From NCBI GenBank assembly GCA_020726505.1, contig JAHLEZ010000017.1, positions 496,001-560,000 of the forward strand: a DNA stretch of 64,000 nucleotides. Direction: 5' to 3'. The stretch is from Leptodontidium sp. MPI-SDFR-AT-0119 (taxonomy: Eukaryota > Ascomycota > Leotiomycetes > Helotiales > Leptodontidiaceae). Below are positions 47,109 to 59,019 of this stretch, piece by piece (positions within the stretch are counted from its first letter, which is position 1; every line of letters starts with the position of its first letter). The position numbers and the translations under genes were made by a program. Below the pieces are notes generated by a model. It was not told the DNA's origin. It made no database searches and saw only the letters and a program-made list of their open reading frames with translations.

Positions 47109-49409
47109 CTTGAAGTTGAACTTTTGACACAGGCCAACTCCTTCAAACGAAGCTTAGATGTATTGATCTTCACTTCACGCAGTCCATCGGGGAAACTGTG
47201 GAGTATAAATTGTTTGGTCACAGCATCTCTCACTGCCGGTGGGCGTTTGGGATGGCAACCAGCCTCCTCCAAGATTGGGCGATAGTTGGTAAACCCAGAG
47301 AATGCCCCTGATATCAAGTGCGATAACCTCCAGCCCATCGCCCTGTCCCGAAAGCAAAATCAACAGTGCAGGGGCAGCAGTGTTTGAACGTAAATCCCAC
47401 ACAGCTCGGGATATAAAACCACGAGGTTTCTTTTTTCAGTCCTAGTGCTAGGACTGATGGCGAAAGGATCAGGGCTAGAACTTGGGAAGGTTGATTCTAA
47501 GATTCTCGAAGGAGTTGGAGGCCCGGCTATGAGCAGAATTCAGTATCACAATCGATGCTATTGCATTTCGGGCCTAAGTCACAACGAGCTGACGCGTTGC
47601 AAGCGTGAGCCCATTCTTAAACCTCATCCCTGAACACTAACTCTGGGCCTGCTTCACACGGCTTCACCGGCAATCATTGCCATGCCTGGGCTGGGGTATC
47701 CCCATGAGCCCACGTTTCGACGAGAGTTTATGGGGACGTTAGCGAACCTCCAGTGAATGAAATGTTCTTTGTTGCTTCTGCCACGGACGCCCATTTCACC
47801 ATTGAATCTCAAGACATAACAGTCAAGAACCGGGCAAGCTGTCTGAATCAATCAGCAGATAAGCTTTGAGTAACATATTCAGGGCGTAAACAGAGAAACA
47901 ACTCGCCCAGCTTGATAGATTCTCCGGGCGACTTGCCCGTGCCGTGCAAGATGTTTCGGAGACCAATGATTCGTCAAATGATGTTATTATCCATCCAGGT
48001 CCAATTCGGTAATAGAGTTTCCGTATCGGATTATTCCCAGTATCCCGAACATTCGTGTGGCTTGCAGGCTCTGGGAAAAGTAAAAGTGACTTCCCGGTGC
48101 AGAGGAATCGCTTGATACTCCAAGTCTCTCGAATCAAAAGTCACTTTCCAAGTCGTCGGATTTTAGGACATGGGTACATGGCACCATGCCACCCCGATCC
48201 TGGTCCAGCTCTTCCGCAGATTACCAAGAAAATAATGATTGGACCGGATGCAAGCCTGATGAGTGCCAAACACGGGCGGCGCATGGGGGCGGGGCTTTCG
48301 CCACTTGACGGCACGGTAGTCCCATATCGCTCAATTCGATCAGCTTCAAATGATCCTGCAGCTCCAGTGCAGCTGCAAGTGCAGAGAGAGAGAGAGAGAG
48401 AGAGAGTAGTATTCAACTCCAAAAGCACAACACAAAAGAAACAAAATGGTATGTCGTCTAAAAAAAAAAGGGGCGACCTCGCCTCGACTACTTCCTCCTG
48501 CCCGAAAAAGATAGATATGGCTTTCGAATTCGTCTACTGCCAAACTAGATGAGGTCAATGAAGTCATTCGGACTATTCTGTTAGGATTTCGCTTTCGTCG
48601 TACACTATTACAAAGCCGTACTTTTATACTTTTATTACGGAGTCAACTGTGAGAAGGGTCCGGGCTGGCATTTATTTGCACGGGCACCCGGCGGTTGCGG
48701 GACGACCCTTCACCCCGTTCTTCCGTCCTCCTCATCCTCGTCCTCCTCCTCCCCACGCCCCATCCTCGACTCTCCCCGTGCCGGTAGCACAAAGGGGGTC
48801 TCGACTCCAGACTTGATGCTTGCCAATAACGCCACTAGAACACGGCATATCTTCTTGATCTTCCTCCTGCTGCTAGCCCCCTTATTGATATTCTCCTTTT
48901 ATTCGTCCTGTCTTCGCAAGCCAAACGGTACGAGTGTAGGTGCAAGTCGAGTGCAAGCTTCAATATCTTTCGGTCTTCTCGCACCTTCACTCTCCGTTCA
49001 CGGTAGTGGCATGCAAGTAGCAGCAGGGGATATACATAATACCTATCATGGATCACCCTAGCCACCTGGCAACGTTCGTTGCCCAGGCTTGGAAGGATTG
49101 GATGCTGGCAACTGCATCAATGCAGCATGCAGAACACGGCAGGTGAAATGATGTCCAAGGTTTACTCGGCCATTGCTTGATTGGGACGAAGTTCCCTAGC
49201 TTCTTCAGACGATGCTGGTTCTAGCCAAGCTCTCATCTGATAACAATAGGTAACGGGAAGGCCTGCAGCAGAGCATTACCAATGAAATGCTATCTAAGTT
49301 ACTTCTGCAGATCTGAGTCTCTCCATCTTTCCTTCTGCTCCATTTCCATCGTTATTTTTGGGTTTTCCTTATACAGTCCATCTGGCACAAGATCGGCAAA
49401 CTTCACAAG
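47109..49409. other. 2.3-kb gene-free region
   Basis: No supportable gene. Contains an (AG)n microsatellite at about 48383-48406 and a CTC/TCC-rich stretch near 48725-48760. The stretch just before 49410 serves as promoter of the permease gene. Confidence 0.5.
48383..48406. repeat. (AG)12 microsatellite
   Basis: Uninterrupted dinucleotide run of about 24 bp. Confidence 0.9.
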
Positions 49410-51479
49410 ATGGACGACAAGAATGTTGAGATGAAGTCTTATGGTGTCGGTGTCCCAGATGATTCGGATCAGAGCCATCAGCATGTCAGCGACGAGACTC
49501 CGACTGCCAGAGGACGCCGAGGAGGAACTGCCCGAGATGAGCAGGAGATGGCATACTTTGGCAAAGAACAACAGTTGAAGGTACGCCATTTATCTATTCT
49601 TTGAGTATATGTCGGCTTGAGTATGAGTTCAGAGTCAGGCAATGACTGGGTGCGGATTTTCAGCTCTTGCTTGAGAGCCTCCCTCTGCTCGTCTTGATCT
49701 TGAACTGTCTTGCTGGCGCAGACCACCAAGCGCCGTTGTTCGCTATAGGATTTGAATTGACATATATTAGCGCAACTTTGGATTCTGGTCTATTGCTGGC
49801 TTCGTTTGTAGTCTGCTCTCAACATGGGAAGGCTTGTTTGCAGCTTTCTTGTATGGATTTCAGAACGGTGGCCCAGGTGAGTAGAGTTCTTCGGAGTGGT
49901 TTGAGCGCGTATTTCTAACCTGCGTGTACCAGCTGGGCTGGTGTATGGCTTCATCTTCGCTTGGCTTGGATCACTGGCTGTCGTAGCCTCACTTGCCGAA
50001 ATGGCGTCAATGTGAATCAATCGAGCGCCGCTGTAGTGACACAAGGCTAACTAAATCAACAGGATGCCATTATCAGGAGGCCAATATCATTGGGTTTCAA
50101 TCTTGGCTCCAGGACGTTGGGCAAAATTCTTGAGCTATACCACAGGTAAGACGCTTTTCGTCGACAAGAGAGCTTGAACTAATCATCATGTCAAGGTTGG
50201 CTCACTGTGATCGCATGGCAGGCAGGCCAGGCCAGTGTTGCATTTCTCGCCGCGTCCATAATACAAGGAATGGTTGTCCTGAATCACGACAGCTACGTGC
50301 CAACCCGGTGGCAAGGAACCCTCATATTCTATGCGCTTATTTTCGTCATTGTCTTCATCAACACTTTCCTGGCGAGGTGGCTGCCCAAGATCGAAGCACT
50401 GATCTTGATCTTTCACGTTGTCGGATTCTTCGCTATCATGATCCCCTTGGTCTATCTTGCCCCGCACGGCTCTGCAAAAGACGTGTTTGTTACGTTCGTA
50501 AATGCTGGTGGATGGTCCTCTGATGGACTTTCTTGGTTCGTCGGAATTGTCACCAGCGTCTTTGCTTTCCTCGGTGCGGATTCTGCATGCCACATGTCTG
50601 AGGAGATTCACAACGCTTCGACCGTTGTACCAAACGTCATGATGTTCTCGTTGTTGCTGAATGGAGTTCTAGGATTTTCAATGCTGGTATGTCCCCACCT
50701 TCGAAAATGACTTTGTTGACAATTTGTCTAACCGAGCACTAGATTGCGATTCTCTTCTGCCTCGGAAGCATCGACGATGCTCTCGCCACTCCCACTGGAT
50801 TCCCCTTCATCGAAATTTTCCTCCAGGCTACAAACAGTAGAGGCGGTGCTACTGTGATGACATGCATTGTCATGCTTCTCATGGCGGCAGCTTCCATTGG
50901 AGTTATGGCTACAGCTTCGCGAATGCTTTGGGCTTTCGCTCGCGACAACGGTGTCCCCTTCAGCAACCAGCTCGGCCGAGTAAGTAGCAGTACTCCACCC
51001 AAACAAATATAGCTAACAGCATGCAGGTTCATGAATCGTCCGCGCTTCCTTTATACTCCATCCTCGTCTGCACAATTACATCCCTCCTCCTTGCCCTCAT
51101 CAACATCGGAAGCAGCGCCGCGTTCAATGCTATCGTATCGATCACCACAGCTTCCTTCTTCACTTCATATGCAATCCCGACTGCCATGTTGCTACACAAA
51201 CGTCTCCGCAACGATCCCGTTAAAGACAATATTCATTGGGGACCATGGAAGATGGGTCCAATTCTGGGTCCCGTGGTAAATGTCTGTGCATTGATCTACT
51301 CTGTCATTGCCATGTTCTTCAGCTTCTGGCCATCAACTGCGACGGTTACTTTGCAGACCATGAACTGGAGCGCGCTGATCTGGGGCGGTGTTATTATCTT
51401 CAGTGTTGTCTTCTACGTTGTGAGAGGCAGGCACAACTACAAATGGCCAATTGTCGACCCCATTCGACGAAACCAGTAG
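49410..51479 (+). CDS. APC-superfamily amino acid/GABA/choline permease
   Basis: Seven exons: 49410..49580, 49771..49876, 49933..50011, 50063..50145, 50196..50686, 50743..50979, 51027..51479; 539 residues with about 12 membrane helices. The hydrophilic N-terminus leads into RNFGFWSIAGFVCSLLSTWEG and NGGPAGLVYG, then PLSGGQYHWVS and SEEIHNAS, all typical of the fungal GABA/choline permease group (Uga4, Hnm1). Substrate cannot be told from sequence. Located in the plasma or vacuolar membrane by family precedent. The first intron is 190 bp, unusually long here; its end was set by the conserved restart at 49771. A succinate-semialdehyde-dehydrogenase-type gene lies about 5 kb downstream. Confidence 0.92.
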
Positions 51480-52948
51480 GCATCTTGGGGAGGGACGGAA
51501 AGTATACGGACAAGAAGCATGCTTTTTGGCTTTGATTTGCCAACCATATGTGCGTTTCTCGTAGTTGAACGGGAATATATCTACTTGTACTGTAAATCCT
51601 CACCATTAACAATGATTGTGATACCTCAGTTCCATGATCCATCGTTAACATGACCACTTATAAACGCCAAATTATTCGGTCTTGTTTTCGTAGTATCGTA
51701 GATTATCAAAGATTCAAGTAGAACTCAGGAGACAAGCTCACTCTGAGATCCACTCACACCCTAATCAAGCATTTGCGGACCTTTCCTCCAAGTTCCACAC
51801 CAGCACCCACACCAGCACCACAATCCCCACGAAATTCTCACGTCTCACAGCACGGTCCATGTCCATGGTCAAGGACTCCGGGATATTCTCCAATTGGCAA
51901 ACTCACAAGGGCCCAGAAGCCACGCCTCTTCGGCTGGAAGGTTGCACAATTCTCCACCCGCGTCGATTCGCCAAGCAACCCCCCACGCAAGAAACAAACT
52001 GACACATCCCAAGCCCTCGCATCAACCAAAAGAAACACTCCACTCTGCCCGCACGCAATGGATCCCTCACCGACAAACGGGACGGGAAGAGGAGCCCCGC
52101 CCCTTGCTAGTTTGTAATCTCTTAGTATTGCTGCAGAATTATATTGAAGATAGGTAGGGGAAGGAGATATTCCCTCCGCAGGTCTAGATCCTCCGTTCTC
52201 AGAGTTATCCCGTACAGAAACTCAATCCACAATGTCGCAAACCTTCGCAAGGGAATAAACCATTTGACAGCTGCAGGATGCCAGGAATGATGCTTACAAG
52301 ATCCGACACCTCCGCAGCTACAGTACTGTACCTTTTGCTAGGATTGAGTTTAGCCCCTCATCCACCTGCTGTCCGAACCTTGAACAAAATTTTAGGTTTG
52401 GGCACCACTTCCCCGTTTCTGCAGACGGGAACGGTCGGAGTCCAGTTCTTCCTGTGCCGTTTATCCTAGCACAACAGACTAGTGCTGTGCCGTTTGTCGA
52501 GGATATATTTGATTGATGGCAGGCTTTTGGTGCTCAAGCTCCGGAGTATAGAACCCGCGAAGGAGCGAAACGAGCTATCGTCGCCATCTTTCAAATCATT
52601 GTCGAATGAGATCCTGTAGGAGCATCAATATCAAGCCATTGACTGAAGAGGCACGAGGAGGTTTCGACAAGGAGTACGTAATTTACGCCGGACTCTAAAC
52701 CCTGGTTGGCTCTTTGCAGTTGCACCATTCCTTTTATGCACTTGAGACTTGCCAGAGACACGGGAGCTGCCTGGCCTATCTACATATGAAGCTTCCAAGA
52801 TTCATCACAGGCGAGTTTCTAAACAATCGTACCTGGAAACTAGCAAGTTCTATTCAATTCACAGCTGAGATCTTGTGAAAGCAAGTCAAGAAAGTCTTTA
52901 CGTCACAGTGACGATTCACAGCCAAGGGCTAAGCAGAAAGTTGCAAAG
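51480..52948. other. 1.5-kb gene-free region
   Basis: No supportable gene. A Pro/Thr/Ser-rich 114-codon frame (51773-52117) is probably chance in C-rich sequence. Around 52420-52500 there are short repeated words (GTGCCGTTT twice), of unknown meaning. Confidence 0.5.
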
Positions 52949-53790
52949 ATGGGGAGATTGTTGTTGCTTCCCGCCGAGGTGTCTGATCTTGCCGAGATCC
53001 TGGAAGGTCAACGACTAGCTTTCAGTGACCCCGTTGAGCCCTTCTTCTTCGCTCTATTCCCTGAGACGGAGAGGGAGGAGAGGTTTGAGGAGCAGGTCAA
53101 GAGGACGGAAGCGTGGTGGTTAGGTGACCCGAGTGCAAAATACATGAAAGTTGTTGATGAAGAGACCGGTGAGTTGTGTTCCAGGAGGACCATTTTATTG
53201 GTTCGTAGAATCATTGTTTGCTGATCATCGTACACAGGAAAAATCATCAGCGCGGCAAAATGGTGTATCTACGAAACACCCCTCACTGAGGAGCAGATGA
53301 AAGAGGAATTGACGGTCGATTGGCATCCCGATGAAGAATCCAATCAGTGGGCGCAACATATCATCCGAAGCGTCCACTCCCACCGTCTCCGACGTACCAA
53401 AGGTGGAGTCTGCTGCGGTATGCCATATCTCCTCTCCCTACACACCTTCCAGGCTGATCCGATCCAGTTCTCGACATGATGTCCACCCATCCCGACCACC
53501 ACCGACGCGGGGCAGGAAAGATGCTCGTACAGTGGGGATGCGATATAGCAGATAAGATGGGCGTGGAAGCTTTCATCGAGGGGACATTCATAGCTAGACG
53601 CTTGTATGAGAGCTGTGGATTCGTTGCGACGCCTACGGATTGGATATTTGTAGATGTGCCGGAGAAGTTGAAGCATAAGCCGCAGATCAAGTACTACTTT
53701 TTCGAAAGACAGCCAAAAGCTAAGGTTGTAGAGGTTGAGAAGGATGTGGTGAAGGTTGGAGTCAGGGAAGCTGTTGTGGAGGAAGCTTGA
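52949..53790 (+). CDS. GNAT-family N-acetyltransferase
   Basis: Exons 52949..53168, 53238..53417 and 53468..53790 give 240 residues. The acetyl-CoA-binding motif A is visible as HHRRGAGKMLVQW, preceded by the beta strand LDMMSTHPD and followed by RRLYESCGFV near the end, as in GNAT enzymes of the type with unknown small-molecule or protein substrates common in fungi. The junctions restore EETGKIISAAKW and CCVLDMMS. No partner genes indicate the substrate. Confidence 0.9.
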
Positions 53791-54835
53791 TTGAAAATTG
53801 GATCCTGTTTCAGTGATGAATACTAGAGCTACATACAATTATATCCTTTGATCAATACTGTGTTTCAATTCGGGATATCTTTGGAGCTGTGATCTGTTTG
53901 TCGGGATATGTCGCTTAAATATAGGTAGTACAATAACAGAAATTTGAATACTGGAGCTGATCCCCATCACGCGAAATCTCGCTTAAATTTCAACACCACA
54001 ACAAACAAGACTTTTCGCAATCGCTGAAAATTGTGAAGTAGAAGACACCTCTGTAGGCCCCCAAATCCACCTGTTACAAATCTTCAAATAACTAATCTCC
54101 CATCACAAGACGTCTTTCAAGGAGTCGGCACTTGCAAGGTAGCGTGTGCGGCGAGAGAAACTGCGGTCCGTGGTGAAAAATGTGCTGGAGCAGAGAGACA
54201 GTACGGTCACAGACAGAAGGATGAAGGCCGAGGTTCCGGTTCTAGCAAGGGGAACATTAACTTGGTGATAGCATAGATGAGATTAACAGCTGTTTCCTGG
54301 TCAACGCGTGAACTTGCAGAAAGGCTAGCCGCAGCCTCTTATTACACCAGCAAATCTAGATGGGAGACCAAATCGACGAAAGTAACCCTATTTAGACCTA
54401 CTGAAGAGTTGTAAGTTTTTAATGAATGGATGAGTGAGAAGTTCGTGCCGCACTGCTGATGAAACCATTTGGTGCCAGCAATATTTGTTCGCAACGATCC
54501 AAGTAAACGGTCGAAAGACAATATCTACTAGCAAACTGTAGTCAAAACGGTAAAACCAAAGGCCAAATATTCTTTCAATAATGTTTTGGTGTGTCCCGAT
54601 ATCCTGTCTCGAGCTTACTAACTGGATCAAGTGAAGCTCCCATGATTTGAGCTTTCTGGTCAGCTCCCAACAGTGAACAAGTGGAAGTGTGGACAGTTGC
54701 GACCCAGTGCCATAAGACCCTCCCCTCCCCTCCCCTCCCTCAAGTTCATTCTGTTTTGTCCTTGCTTAATATCTGCACTTTTGCTTAAAGTCCTCCACTC
54801 GGCCATTTTAAGTCTCGTCAGGTAGTTTCTATCCT
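53791..54835. other. 1-kb gene-free region
   Basis: No gene seen. A (TCCCC)n run lies at about 54718-54738. A minus-strand 80-codon frame near 54388-54630 has no features. Confidence 0.55.
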
Positions 54836-55116
54836 TCATGACCCTCCAAAGCTACTGATCCGTCTGTACAGGATTTTCTCAGCCGCTATTTGGGCTTCAG
54901 TCGGCTGGCGTGAGGATACGGTAGAACTGGTATGTGCAATCATAGCTGCGAGGTCTGCATTACCTCCCTGTGAACTGTAAGAATTGAGACCTACTAGTTA
55001 ATGAACATGGTATGACTTACACTGTATCTTTTCCCCAAGCTTTCTGTCGCCACTGGTCGACCGGAAACAAGTTGAGCAGCAAAGGCCAGACTGAGGATGA
55101 GTGCAATGAGGTGCAT
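54836..55116 (-). CDS. small secreted protein candidate with Kex2-type site
   Basis: Two exons, complement 54836..54967 and 55021..55116, give 75 residues; no single frame shows the gene. The first exon codes a strong signal peptide (hydrophobic core ALILSLAFAAQL, likely cut after VSG, residue 19), then a short pro-like segment and Lys29-Arg30, a Kex2-type processing site. The 53-bp intron has GTAAGT, a TTAAC branch-like site and TTCACAG; the nearer acceptor TTACAG would hit a stop after four codons. The predicted mature part is about 45 residues, polar, without cysteines. Upstream there is a TATA-like element (55254-55266, minus strand) and a C/T-rich leader, as in expressed fungal genes. 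I recognise no family. It could be a secreted peptide or effector-like protein; it could also be a chance reading. Confidence 0.55.
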
Positions 55117-56680
55117 TTTAAACGTATGAGTACCTGTCTGGCCAGCAGAGAGCTGATCAAACTCGCAGAATTGGTCTTTAGAGAGTTTCTAATTGGGGTA
55201 ATGAGGGAATGATGGATGACAGAATGGAAAGTGAGCAAGGAGGTGGGAGTTGATATGTATGTATACTTCCATTTATGTCGACGTAACCAGCAACTCGTCT
55301 CAGCCCTCGTGGATCTCCGAGAGGACGATCGACTATAAGACAACATGACAAAAACATCCATCAATTCCCAGCGAGTAAAAATGGATCACCAGGGGTGATG
55401 CTTACCAGACTGGCAAGAATAGGCTGCTGACAGGGTAGCATCTCCACTTCGGAGCTGTCATTGTGGACCTCCGCGAGACGATTAATGCTTGATTGACAAT
55501 GCAGATATGGAGCTGCAGATCAATGAACGGACTGCATGCATCCTGGGCGCCTCTGATGGATCTTGATATAAGATGATACCGATTTAGATTTGAGACTCGC
55601 CCTTTGAATGTTCCATTCAGCAACGGAAATATTGTACTTTGCCTAGAAACAGTATGGGTTCCTCAGAAGAGCCAAGAATTCCTACTAGAATTGGATTGAG
55701 TTGAGGAATGCTGTTCAACTTCGAGTGATTCTATTCAAGTTGTCTTCGTCAGACACACTTCTCAGCCACCAGAGCCTGCGCATATCGTCGTTTGTGACGC
55801 GTCAGGTCCCACTTCTAGTCGTAACGCCCGATGCTTCAGTGTCTGAAATATCAAAATCCTCGGTGAGGTTGTTTCAGTGACTCGATAATCTTGGAACAAA
55901 TCGTGAAGATGATAAACAGATGAATCATTATACAAATTTCTGAAAATCGTTCTTGGGTTCTGAACTTTTGATTCGGGTTAGTTGATCGTCGGCTAACGGA
56001 TTCATCCAACCTGGAGTATTTAGGTCTGCGACATTCTCATCATCTCACTCATCCTGGGGCTGATGGCATTTTAGCTCTTCTGGGTTAAAATAATCAGAAA
56101 GCTACCTAACATGGTGCAGAAAACGATATGCCAAGTCATCCACCGAACACGTGCTTTGAATCACATGTATCAAGGCTTCAGCAAAGTGGTTAGATTGCTT
56201 GATAGAGTCTTTTACAAGATTTGGTCTTCCATAAGATTCACAGACGGAGTACCTATGGTCCGGTGTTGTTATTCCCCTCCAGGAAGGTCCAACCCAGACG
56301 CTGCCGTAAACCCTCGGCTCGGCTGCCTCGCTTCAATGCAAAACATCATCATCGGCCATCCTCTACACTTACATTGCCAATCAAACGCCGAAATTCAAAG
56401 CCATAGTCATCCGATAGGCTCGATAGCCTCTTTTGTACTCGGATGTAAGACCAACCTTCTTTATTTATGTGTTACAGTACTCTACGTGTGGCAATCTTTC
56501 CACTCGAGCGCGTTCTACCCCGCTTATTGTAACCCCACCTTCAACCCTCCGGTCTATTCCCGACATAATTTGACATCACTGTTTTGCCTCACTTCCATCA
56601 CTTCCTTATTCTTTAAAGATATCCCTCTGTCATTTCCAACAAGCAAATAACCCGATTCAAAATACTGAAACTTTGCAACA
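55117..56680. other. 1.6-kb gene-free region
   Basis: Contains the upstream regions of the small secreted gene and of the aldehyde dehydrogenase. A 179-codon plus-strand frame (56111-56650) looks non-coding. Nothing else recognised. Confidence 0.5.
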
Positions 56681-58506
56681 ATGGCCACCGAGCTTCCCTT
56701 TCAAGTGAGTGGATGAGACATGGATGCGAATGCAAGGCTACACAAGGCTGACAACCGCAGATCAAAAACCCTGCCATCTTCAAGGACAAGTCCCTTGTGA
56801 ACGGCGAGTGGGTTGAAGCCAAATCTGGAAAGAGGTTCGATGTCGTAGGCAAGTCTTTTCGCTCCTTTGCCGTTCTGTCAGAGCACAACCTGACTGACTG
56901 TTCTCTCAGATCCTGGCAGCGGCAAAGTTTGGGCGTCAGCACCAGACAACAATGCCGACGATGTTGATGCTGCTGTTAAGGGGGCTCACGAAGCTTTCAA
57001 GACTTATAGCAAAGTCAACCCCAGAACCAGGGCACAATGGCTTCTGAAGTGGGATGCTCTCATCCGCGAGAACAGAGACGACATTGCCAACATCGTGACT
57101 TACGAGACTGGAAAGCCTCTTTTTGAATCCCAAGGTGAACTGGACTACGCTCTAGGTTTCACATGGTGGTTTGCAGGCGAGGCGGAGAGGATCACAGGAA
57201 CCATCCAAACCCCAGCCGCACCAGGACGAAGAGTCTTCACTGTGAAGCAGCCGATCGGAGTTACCGCTGCCTTGGTGCCATGGAACTTCCCAATTGCTAT
57301 GATTCTGCGAAAGGCCAGCGCGGCCTTTGCTGCTGGATGCACGATGATTGTTAAGCCTTCTCCGGAAACCCCACTCTCGGTCCTGGCTTTGGCAAATCTT
57401 GCTCAGCAGGCCGGATTCCCCAAGGGTGTTTTCAGCGTTCTGACCACGAGTTTGGAAAATACCCCACCTTTGAGTGAAGCCCTTTGCCGTCACCCACTTA
57501 TCAAGAAAGTTACCTTCACCGGTTCTGTAAGTCCGCAAGTGGTGAATTTTAACTTCGGAGCTGACAAATTCTCAGACGAGAGTTGGAAAGCTGGTTGCAA
57601 AGCTATGCTCGGACGGATTGAAGAAGGTCACACTTGAATTGGGTGGAAACTGCCCATTCTTGATCTTCGATGATGCCGATTTGAACCAAGCAGCAGATGG
57701 TAAGCAAGCATACTCTCTGAATCCGATTTCGAACCAGTACTCACGCCCGTGTAGCGCTTATGGCTCTGAAGTGGCGTCATGCAGGTCAAGCATGTATCAC
57801 TGCAAATCGTGTCTACGTTCAAGCCGGTGTCTATGACAAGTTCGCCGAAATCTTCAAGGAAAAGACTTCCAAGTTGGTTGTAGGACACGGTGCGGAGAAG
57901 GGAACGACTATGGGACCTGTCACCACAGAGAGAAGTCTCGACAAGGCTCTTAACCAAGTCAACGATGCTAAGAAGCATGGAGGTCAAGTTGTTCTTGGTG
58001 GTGGAAAGGTTTCTGGTACTACCGGATACTTCTTCGAACCAACCATCATTTTGAAGGCGACGAAGGAGATGTTGATCACCGAGGAGGAAACATTTGCTCC
58101 TGTTTTGGCTCTGTATTCATTCGAGACGGAACAAGAGGCTGTTGAAGCTGCCAACAATACCAGCGTAAGTGTTAATTTTGGAGTTTTAAAGTAACGAGGT
58201 TCACTGACGGCAATTGATGCAGATGGGTCTCGCTTCATACTTCTTCACCAAGAACGTCGACCGCACTTGGAGACTTTTGGAGAACCTGGAGGCAGGTATG
58301 ATCGGCATGAACACAGGTATGTTTCCTAGCCTAAGCACTTGATATGTTAGTACTGACCACATGCAACAGGTAATTCCTCGGCAGCCGAATCACCATTCGG
58401 AGGCATTAAGGAGTCGGGATATGGGAAGGAGTCCGGAAAGGACGTTGCTATCAATGAGTATTTGATCACAAAGACAGGTACTTTGACACTCGACGGCCAC
58501 TTTTAA
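56681..58506 (+). CDS. succinate-semialdehyde dehydrogenase-type aldehyde dehydrogenase
   Basis: Seven exons: 56681..56704, 56761..56848, 56910..57526, 57576..57699, 57755..58164, 58223..58316, 58370..58506; 497 residues, the same length as yeast Uga2. Catalytic Cys298 sits in GQACITANR and general base Glu264 in LELGGNCP; the cofactor loop FTGSTRVG is intact. Block identities ([34 protein letters not shown]) favour NAD(P)+-dependent succinate-semialdehyde dehydrogenase, the last step of the GABA shunt; other aldehyde substrates are possible. The second intron is of GC-AG type (AG|GCAAGT), required to give FDVVDPGSGK. No mitochondrial presequence is seen, so it is probably cytosolic. Confidence 0.92.
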
Positions 58507-59019
58507 GCAGCCAGTCAATGAGAGGAAAATGAAGTGAAGAAGGGAGGATTTGCTATTGTTACTTATGACAAGCCATGGCTTCTGTATGAATTGCTTCGCT
58601 TCGCTTCTTCCATGAATCTCTGACGACGCGTGTAACGGACGTGTTGACCAAGTCTTTCTCTCATGTGAAAGGGGGTTCTCGGTGATCTTCTCAATTCTCG
58701 GGACTCTCATCTGGAGCCTCTGGAGCCTTTGGAGCCCACGAGTGTGGAAATGCCTCGGCTTATATGATATCTTGAGATCTCATTGGTCTCTATTGCCCCC
58801 CAAAGCAGGAGCCTATGTTCGCATGGCAAGCCTCCCCTGTTCCCCCGCGTCCCCGCTAATTTCAAGCCGCGGCAGATCTGACACACTTGACTCCATTTGG
58901 CATCCTTGACGCAGCTCTCTGAGGTCAACTTCTAAATATCTATATAAACTTATGTTGGTCTCTCTCACTTCTATTGTTACGGATCATTTTTCTCGTACTA
59001 TCTGTTCTGTATATTCACG
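58507..59019. other. intergenic, upstream region of SDR gene
   Basis: 3' flank of the aldehyde dehydrogenase and promoter of the SDR gene. No gene seen. Confidence 0.6.
58941..58948 (+). promoter_or_regulatory. TATA box of the SDR gene
   Basis: TATATAAA, 72-79 bp before the start codon at 59020, followed by a C/T-rich stretch (58958-58972) suited to transcription start. Confidence 0.65.

Noticed and set aside
51773..52117. 114-codon Pro/Thr-rich frame downstream of the permease
   Set aside because: Low complexity only; no start context or homologous motif.
56111..56650. 179-codon plus-strand open frame before the aldehyde dehydrogenase
   Set aside because: Cys/His/Ser-rich random-looking sequence directly in the promoter region; no family signal.
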